From JASLPR01 sp964496475 (GTDB taxonomy: Bacteria; Chloroflexota; UBA11872; VXNJ01): a stretch of 12,577 nucleotides of DNA. Of the stretch, positions 7,594 through 12,577 are shown piece by piece. The stretch spans positions 1 to 12,577 of the forward strand of contig CAZBZS010000059.1 of the NCBI GenBank assembly GCA_964496475.1. The letters are read 5' to 3'. The translations under genes and the position numbers were made by a program. A model generated the notes under the pieces. The model searched no databases, was not told the origin of the DNA, and saw nothing but the letters and a program-made list of their open reading frames with translations. Numbering within the stretch: position 1 is the first letter of the stretch; the number at the start of each line of letters is the position of its first letter.

Positions 7594-7815
7594 GCAATCC
7601 GCGCCTGCCTATCCCCGGATGCCTTTCCTGATCCCTGGAGTCGGCGCCCAGCAGGGCGACGCCCGTTCCGCGGCCGCAGCCGGAATCGACACTGCGGGCA
7701 GTGGCATCGTCATCGGCTTGTCCCGGGTCGTTATTTACACCTCGGACGGCGGCGACAGTCCCACGACCGCCATCCGCGCCGCCGCTCTCCGGCCTAACGG
7801 CCCTGCATCCCGCCC
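7594..7815 (+). pseudogene. pyrF: Eroded C-terminal remnant of an orotidine 5'-phosphate decarboxylase gene
   Basis: From 7625 the frame reads FLIPGVGAQQGDARSAAAAG, then a GIVIGLSRVVIYTSDG segment and AIRAAALRPNG. This matches the end of the long (mycobacterial/myxococcal type) PyrF: the PGVGAQGGD phosphate-binding loop, the SRxIxYAS strand with its phosphate-binding Arg, and the final helix rich in Ala-Leu-Arg. Just upstream, in the frame one base over (7594-7626), AIRACLSPDAF resembles the segment that normally precedes this loop, which suggests a frameshift near 7624. The catalytic Asp-Lys-Asp motif and all of the N-terminal barrel are absent, and the end runs into Pro/Arg-rich nonsense before a TGA at 7856-7858. 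The piece is far too short for a decarboxylase (about 270-290 residues) and has no start or ribosome binding site of its own. It is most likely a relic of UMP synthesis genes once located here. Confidence 0.66.
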
Positions 7816-7854
7816 ACCCCGTGCTTCCCACTCTCAACTATCAGGCGTCCCACA

Positions 7855-7884
7855 TTGACCCGCAGCAAGTATTCTAGGTACGAT
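7855..7884 (+). promoter_or_regulatory. Candidate promoter for the DUF1800-DUF1501-NHL block
   Basis: TTGACC (7855-7860, five of six consensus bases) and TACGAT (7879-7884, four of six) are separated by 18 bases. This would place the transcript start near 7891, about 43 bases ahead of the DUF1800 ATG, with room for the GGGGGA ribosome binding site at 7922-7927. Sequence resemblance only. Confidence 0.35.
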
Positions 7885-7933
7885 CCCACCAGTTAAGCAG
7901 GCTAGAGCTCATGTATCCGTCGGGGGAAAGCTC

Positions 7934-9346
7934 ATGCCGGACCCACAGTTGTCTCTGATGGCCCACCTCATGCGGCGGGCCGGATTCGGAGCGACTCACG
8001 CCGATCTGGAGGCCTACGCGGACACAGGCTATGAGGCCGTTCTCGAGGATTTGCTGCACCCGGAGCGATTCCCGGAAATCGAGCAAGACCTCGTCGACCG
8101 CTACCACGGGACCCTGGACGAGGACCTCGGTGGCAACCTGCACGAGCTGCCCGCCGGTGTCTGGATACACCGGATGGTCCACACCAGGCGCCCGCTGGAA
8201 GAGAAGATCGCGCTCTTCTGGCACCACGTCTTCGCCACCGGCTCCGCGAAATCCGAACACCGCCCTTCCATGAACCGCCAGATCGACATGTTCCGACGGG
8301 TGGGACTGTCAGACCTACGCACCATCCTCATGGAGCTGTCCAGAGATCCCGCGATGCTCTACTGGCTCGACAACAACGAGAACCACAAAGACCAGCCCAA
8401 CGAAAACTACGGCCGCGAACTGCTGGAGCTCTTTTCCATGGGCGTCGGCAATTACACCGAGCAGGATATCAAGATGGCCGCCCGCGCCTTCACCGGCTGG
8501 ACCTTCAAGCAGCCTATTCCTCTATATACCCAAGGTAGCCATCCGGCTGAATTCGTCTTTTTGGAAGACGATCACGACGGCGGCGTCAAGACCTTCCTTG
8601 GTGAGATGGGCCCGTTCAACGGTGAGGACATCGTCGACATCATCGTCAAGCAGCCTGCCACCGCCAGGTTCATCTGCCGGCACCTGTACAACTTCTTTGT
8701 CTCCGATGAGCCCCAGGTCCCGTCCTGGAACCAGGTCCCGCCACAGGATCCCGCCGCGATCGACGTGCTGGTCGAGGCATTCGTGGAATCCGGCGGCGAA
8801 ATTCGCGCCACCCTGAGGGCGTTGTTCAATTCTCAGTTCTTCAAGGGCTCGCGTCTCAAGCGGGTCAAGAGCCCGGTAGAGCTTGTGGTTGGCATCCTCA
8901 AGCTGGTCGGGATTTCCGATCTCCCCGCGGCGGACGTCGCCCGGTATGCCAACGCCACCACCTTCATGGCTCAGACCCTCTACGACCCGCCGTCGGTCGA
9001 AGGCTGGCACACCGGTCAGGAATGGATTGATGGCGGCACCCTCACCGAACGGGTCAACTTCGCCGTGAATGAGGTCGGCGACGCCGGCAAGCCGGGGATC
9101 AAAGCGATCGTTGAGCGCTTCGCGAACAACGGAGCATCTGTGTCCGCGGATGATTTCGTCGATGAGTGTCTTGATTTGGCCGGGTCGTTGAGTGTCAGCG
9201 ATGAGACGCGTGGCGCGTTCGTCCGGGACGCTGAATCGGACGGAGAACTTCGCTTCGGGAACGACGCCCAGCGAGACGAAAGCACCGGTCGAATCGTGCG
9301 CATGCTTGAGGCAATCGTAGCCTGTCGTGAGTATCAATTCGCGTAG
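7934..9346 (+). CDS. DUF1800 family protein
   Basis: 470 residues, matching the usual 450-550 of DUF1800 proteins. Family landmarks are LMRRAGFG near the N terminus (12-19), LFWHHVF (94-100), the highly conserved NENYGRELLELFSMG (156-170), FTGW (186-189), FICRHLYNFF (246-255) and a PPSVEGW motif in the last third. The biochemical role of DUF1800 is not established; such proteins are repeatedly encoded next to DUF1501 proteins, as here. No signal peptide or membrane helix is visible. The ATG at 7934 has GGGGGA seven bases upstream; another ATG at 7911 is in a different frame. The stop at 9344-9346 lies 36 bases ahead of the DUF1501 start, so the two genes are almost certainly co-transcribed. 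Confidence 0.92.
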   Translation: MPDPQLSLMAHLMRRAGFGATHADLEAYADTGYEAVLEDLLHPERFPEIEQDLVDRYHGTLDEDLGGNLHELPAGVWIHRMVHTRRPLEEKIALFWHHVFATGSAKSEHRPSMNRQIDMFRRVGLSDLRTILMELSRDPAMLYWLDNNENHKDQPNENYGRELLELFSMGVGNYTEQDIKMAARAFTGWTFKQPIPLYTQGSHPAEFVFLEDDHDGGVKTFLGEMGPFNGEDIVDIIVKQPATARFICRHLYNFFVSDEPQVPSWNQVPPQDPAAIDVLVEAFVESGGEIRATLRALFNSQFFKGSRLKRVKSPVELVVGILKLVGISDLPAADVARYANATTFMAQTLYDPPSVEGWHTGQEWIDGGTLTERVNFAVNEVGDAGKPGIKAIVERFANNGASVSADDFVDECLDLAGSLSVSDETRGAFVRDAESDGELRFGNDAQRDESTGRIVRMLEAIVACREYQFA

Positions 9347-9382
9347 CTGCCGACCGAACAAAATTACCAGATGGGAGACGAG

Positions 9383-10522
9383 ATGGTAGTGACGACGAAT
9401 AGTAAACGACCGGTGCTGGTCATCATTCAACTGACCGGCGGCAACGACTTCATGAACACCATCGTGCCCTATGCGAACGGCGTCTACCACGACGCCCGCC
9501 CAACCGTGGGCATTAGCGAAGACGACGTTCTGCCGATCAACGACACGCTGGGTTTCTACGCAAAGGCCGCACCTCTCAAGGAAATCTACGACCGGGGCAA
9601 GGTGGCCATAGTCCAGGGAGTCGGATATCCGAACTCGAATCGGTCCCACTTTCGGGGAATGGACATCGTGCACACCTGCGAGCCGGAAAGCGTGGGCACC
9701 GAGGGCTGGGTGGCCAGGGCCGTGCGGGAGCTGGACCCGCAGAATAAGAATGTGCTGACCTGCGTCAACATCGGCAGGGGCCTGCCGCGCGCAATGGCCG
9801 CTCCGGGAGTGACCGTGACCTCGGTCGGCGATCTGGACAACTACGGTCTCATGACCGGCATGACCGCGCAGGCGCAACGACAGCAGGCGCTCGACCTTTT
9901 CAAGCAGACCTATACTCCTACCAGCGGAACCGGCGCGGTGATGGACTATCTCGCCCAGACGGGCATGAATGTGCTCGAGGGCGCAGACCGGCTGGAGGCC
10001 GCACCGGCCGGGTACTCGTCCGGGGTGAAGTACGCCGACGATCCCATAGCATGGAATCTGAGAGACATCGCCCGGGTGCACCTGGCCGGCCTGGGCACGC
10101 GGATCTTCTACACCTCTCACGGCGGTTACGACTACCACGCCAACGAGGTGCCCACCCACGCCCGGCTGATCAGCGAGCTGTCCACCGCCATCAAGGACTT
10201 CTACCAGGACCTCGAAGAGCATGGCGCTCACGACAACGTGGCGATCCTAGTCTTCACCGAATTCGGTCGTCGAATCAGGGACAACGGCAGCGGCACCGAC
10301 CACGGTTCCGGCGGCGGCTCCTTCATCATCGGCGACGGAGTGAACGGCGGACTTTACGCCGACTATCCTTCCCTGGACCCCAACGAGTGGCTCGACGGCG
10401 AGGACCTCGCCCACACCATCGATTTCCGGGGTGTGTACGCCACCTTGCTAGAGCAATGGATGGGTCTCGACGCGGTTCCAATTGTCGGAGGGTCGTATGA
10501 GCAGATACAGCCGTTCCACTAG
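9383..10522 (+). CDS. DUF1501 family protein (alkaline phosphatase-like superfamily)
   Basis: 379 residues from the preferred ATG. DUF1501 motifs are LTGGND (17-22), SHFRGMDI (88-95), HGGYDYH (246-252), FTEFGRR (291-297), GTDHGSGG (304-311) and DFRGVYATLLEQW (347-359). The family is related to the alkaline phosphatase/sulfatase superfamily and its acidic and His residues may bind metal, but no reaction is proven. Many DUF1501 proteins begin with a twin-arginine signal; this one starts directly with the first core strand (RPVLVIIQL), so it appears to lack export. An in-frame ATG at 9371 exists, but the ATG at 9383 is favoured because GGGAG (9373-9377) lies five bases in front of it. It follows DUF1800 closely and is 97 bases ahead of the NHL protein gene. 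Confidence 0.92.
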   Translation: MVVTTNSKRPVLVIIQLTGGNDFMNTIVPYANGVYHDARPTVGISEDDVLPINDTLGFYAKAAPLKEIYDRGKVAIVQGVGYPNSNRSHFRGMDIVHTCEPESVGTEGWVARAVRELDPQNKNVLTCVNIGRGLPRAMAAPGVTVTSVGDLDNYGLMTGMTAQAQRQQALDLFKQTYTPTSGTGAVMDYLAQTGMNVLEGADRLEAAPAGYSSGVKYADDPIAWNLRDIARVHLAGLGTRIFYTSHGGYDYHANEVPTHARLISELSTAIKDFYQDLEEHGAHDNVAILVFTEFGRRIRDNGSGTDHGSGGGSFIIGDGVNGGLYADYPSLDPNEWLDGEDLAHTIDFRGVYATLLEQWMGLDAVPIVGGSYEQIQPFH

Positions 10523-10619
10523 ACATGAGGAATCGCCGTTGCCGCGAAAAGAGGCATAGGTTGGCCATCGCGTGCGGAAAAGTCTGCGCCGGCGCCGCGC
10601 AAATCACCGAAGGTAGCGA

Positions 10620-11648
10620 TTGCCTATGAGCACACCGTACGCGATGCTGAGAGCCGGGTTTCCGTTCGTCAAGACCCTGGGCATGCGCCGGATCACCAGT
10701 TTACCGGTGGATGTGGCCATCAGGCCTGACGACACTTTTTACGTGCTCAGCCGCGACGGCACCATCAGCAAATTGCCGTGGGAGGACGAGGGCGATAACT
10801 GGGACGAGTTCCTGCCCAGGATGGGCGGACGCGGAACCGACGACGGCAAATTCATATGGCCCGTCGCCATGCTCCTGGACGGCGAGGAAACCCTCTTCAT
10901 CTCCGACGAGGCGCTTCACCGCATCACCCTGCTGAGCAATGATGGCAAATTCATCGGCAAGTGGGGTGAGCACGGCAGCGATGACGGCCAGCTCGACCGC
11001 CCGTCTGGAATCGCCTTCGACGCCGACGGAAACCTGTACGTCGTTGATACCCTTAATCACCGGGTACAGAAGTTCACCAGAGACGGCAAGTTTCTGGCCA
11101 AGTGGGGCATGCACGGCACTGGCGACGGCGAGTTCAACATGCCCTGGGGTATCGCCGTGGACGCGGCCGGCGACGTGTACGTCGGGGACTGGCGAAACGA
11201 CCGGGTCCAGAAATTCAGCGCCGACGGCGAGTTTCTCTTCAGCTTCAGTCGGTCCGGTAATGGCGACGGCGAATTAAATCGGCCGGCCGGGGTGGCCGTT
11301 GACGCCGACGGCGACATTTACGTAGCCGACACCGGGAACGACAGGGTGCAACTGTTCGATCCTGAAGGGCAATACGTAGAGAAGTTCATCGGCGACGCGA
11401 CCCTTTCGAACATGGCTCGTGTCTACCTGATGGCCAACCCGCAGCCGCTCCGGCTTCGCCAGATGTCCAACCTGGAACCCCAAAAGCGCCTGCGCAATCC
11501 CAGATCGGTGCGCGTCGACGACCGGGGCCGGATGTTCGTGGCGGACTACGGCTCATTCCGCGTGCAGGTGTATCAGAAGGAAGCCATCCCGCTCACGGCC
11601 GATCAGATCGCACCTCCCCCGCGTTCGCCCATGCTTTTCACTAACTGA
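10620..11648 (+). CDS. NHL-repeat beta-propeller protein
   Basis: 342 residues forming about six NHL blades, at residues near 28-51, 78-120, 125-167, 172-214, 219-257 and 291-320. Each of the central blades follows the pattern 'P-x-G-I/V-A-x-D-x-x-G-x-x-Y-V-x-D ... N-x-R-V-Q-x-F ... G-x-F'. Blades 3 to 5 are the most regular. A segment of about 33 residues between blades 5 and 6 (258-290, starting IGDATLSNMARVYL) does not fit the repeat and resembles an insert I associate with NHL proteins of Chloroflexota. NHL propellers are binding or scaffold modules and no catalytic role can be read. No signal peptide. The TTG at 10620 has GAAGG six bases upstream; an ATG at 10626, two codons later, is an alternative with a less favourable 12-base spacing. 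Probably the last gene of the DUF1800-DUF1501 transcript, though the 97-base gap leaves room for separate control. Confidence 0.9.
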   Translation: MPMSTPYAMLRAGFPFVKTLGMRRITSLPVDVAIRPDDTFYVLSRDGTISKLPWEDEGDNWDEFLPRMGGRGTDDGKFIWPVAMLLDGEETLFISDEALHRITLLSNDGKFIGKWGEHGSDDGQLDRPSGIAFDADGNLYVVDTLNHRVQKFTRDGKFLAKWGMHGTGDGEFNMPWGIAVDAAGDVYVGDWRNDRVQKFSADGEFLFSFSRSGNGDGELNRPAGVAVDADGDIYVADTGNDRVQLFDPEGQYVEKFIGDATLSNMARVYLMANPQPLRLRQMSNLEPQKRLRNPRSVRVDDRGRMFVADYGSFRVQVYQKEAIPLTADQIAPPPRSPMLFTN

Positions 11649-11753
11649 CCTCGCGTCGGCGCGCCGAAAGTCCGGCCATGCACCGCTCCCGGCCCTCGAC
11701 TGCTACTCTCAACTCTACCCCGTCCCCCTTTGCCCAACCGCGAGCTTGAAACC

Positions 11754-12577
11754 ATGACCGACCGGCTCATTCCCAGCCCCGACCGCTTCCCCAATGCTCC
11801 CCGGATCGGCATCGGCATGATCGGCTACGCCCTGATGGGCAGGGCCCACACCAACGCCCTGCTCAAGATCCCGCACATGATGTACCCACCGGCCGCCATC
11901 CCGGTGTTGGAGAGCATCTCCGGCCGCACCGAGACCGCCGTCGCCGAGGCCGCCGCCCGCTACGGCTACCGAACCTACTCCACCGACTGGTGCGACATCG
12001 TTAACGACCCGACCGTGCAGGTCCTGGACAACAGCGGGCCCAACGCCGTCCACGTGCCGGCGTCGCTGGAAGCCGTTAAGCTGGGCAAGCACGTCATCTG
12101 CGAAAAGCCGCTCGGCATGAACGCCGCCGAGGCAAATCAGCTCTGGCAGGCCGCGGAGGCCGCCGGCGTCAAGCACATGACCGGCTTCAACTACCGGTTC
12201 GTGCCGGCCGTGCAGTTCGCCCGCCAGCTAATCCAGGACGGCGTCATCGGCGACATCCGCCACTTCCGCGGCCAGTATCTCCAGCCCTCCCTCGTGGACT
12301 CCGACGCCCCCCGGCTCTGGCGGCTCGACCGCGCCGAAGCCGGCAAGGGCACCCTGGGCGATCTCGGTTCCCACACCGTCGACCTGGCCCGCTATCTGGT
12401 CGGCGAGCCGGTGCGCGTCAACGGCATTGTCAAGACAATGGTCCCCGAGCGCCCATCCGTCGAAGATCCGGCCGTGATGGCGCCCGTCACCGTCGACGAC
12501 GCCTACGTCGCCCTGATGGAATTCGCCAACGGCGCCATTGCCACCATCGAGGGAACCAAGTACGCCACCGGCCGCGA
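11754..12577 (+). CDS. Gfo/Idh/MocA family NAD(P)-dependent oxidoreductase, 3' end missing
   Basis: The frame opens with ATG at 11754 and stays open for 274 codons to the edge of the window. After a 17-residue lead comes the dinucleotide-binding GIGMIGYALMGRAH (residues 19-32), then CEKPLG (116-121), whose Lys is the conserved substrate-contacting residue. GDLGSHTVDLARYL (202-215) follows, with the Asp and His of the C-terminal substrate-binding domain. The family reduces or oxidises sugars, inositols and related compounds with NAD(P); the substrate cannot be named. Family members are usually 330-400 residues, so about 60-120 are missing. Upstream, 105 bases separate it from the NHL gene; no strong ribosome binding site or promoter is seen there. 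Confidence 0.93.
   Translation, partial: MTDRLIPSPDRFPNAPRIGIGMIGYALMGRAHTNALLKIPHMMYPPAAIPVLESISGRTETAVAEAAARYGYRTYSTDWCDIVNDPTVQVLDNSGPNAVHVPASLEAVKLGKHVICEKPLGMNAAEANQLWQAAEAAGVKHMTGFNYRFVPAVQFARQLIQDGVIGDIRHFRGQYLQPSLVDSDAPRLWRLDRAEAGKGTLGDLGSHTVDLARYLVGEPVRVNGIVKTMVPERPSVEDPAVMAPVTVDDAYVALMEFANGAIATIEGTKYATGR

Noticed and set aside
7409..7837. Minus-strand open frame upstream of the oxidase
   Set aside because: Low-complexity Gly/Arg-rich product that overlaps the oxidase start and the PyrF remnant; no domain or ribosome binding site.
8522..10231. Very long open frame on the minus strand across DUF1800 and DUF1501
   Set aside because: Both genes on the plus strand match known families along their full length; the opposite frame is a GC-driven shadow with no family character.
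11656..11667. Perfect 12-base palindrome after the NHL gene
   Set aside because: GC-rich palindrome with a stem of only about four bases and no T-run; may be chance in GC-rich DNA.
1..12577. CRISPR arrays, tRNA or rRNA genes, insertion sequences, phage genes
   Set aside because: No regularly spaced repeats, cloverleaf-like segments, transposase motifs or terminal inverted repeats were seen.

Overview
The window is GC-rich and gene-dense, with GTG and TTG starts used beside ATG. A run of ten N at 2752-2761 marks an assembly gap. The gene set suggests an environmental bacterium, most likely a Chloroflexota relative. It includes a GH4 glycosidase, a Gfo/Idh/MocA dehydrogenase, a DUF1800/DUF1501/NHL-propeller cluster, and an MMPL transporter whose sequence before the gap ends in a 'WLEWLPK'-like motif. 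The taxonomic call rests on remembered family resemblance, not on a marker gene.

Layout. (1) 1-1206 (+) is the 3' part of a GH4 alpha-glycosidase. (2) 1471-1845 (+) and 1882-2076 (-) are a convergent pair of small unrecognised proteins, one soluble and helical, the other with two membrane helices. (3) 2267-2491 (+) is a short thioredoxin-like protein with a 'GCPN' active-site-like motif; it seems to lack the usual C-terminal end. (4) The minus-strand block 7437-2562 runs, in transcription order, from a Tat-exported two-domain multicopper oxidase, through a ZIP metal permease with an extra extracytoplasmic domain, to an MMPL/RND-type exporter. The first two genes are separated by only two bases and are very likely co-transcribed and translationally coupled. 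(5) The divergent region 7438-7933 (496 bases) holds a candidate leaderless promoter for the oxidase, an eroded C-terminal remnant of a pyrF-like gene, and a candidate promoter for the rightward block. I see nothing else in it; 7485-7593 in particular looks blank. (6) The rightward block 7934-11648 encodes DUF1800, DUF1501 and a six-bladed NHL propeller protein. (7) 11754-12577 (+) is the 5' part of a Gfo/Idh/MocA oxidoreductase that runs off the window.

How the genes may work together. The oxidase/ZIP pair looks like a metal oxidation-and-uptake module at the cell surface. Its metal cannot be read from the sequence, and MMPL may or may not belong to the same transcript (131-base gap, own ribosome binding site). 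DUF1800 and DUF1501 are a known but uncharacterised gene partnership. Here they are followed by an NHL protein, and none of the three has an obvious export signal. The two edge genes, GH4 and Gfo/Idh/MocA, are both NAD(P)-linked sugar-metabolism families and fit a carbohydrate-scavenging lifestyle.
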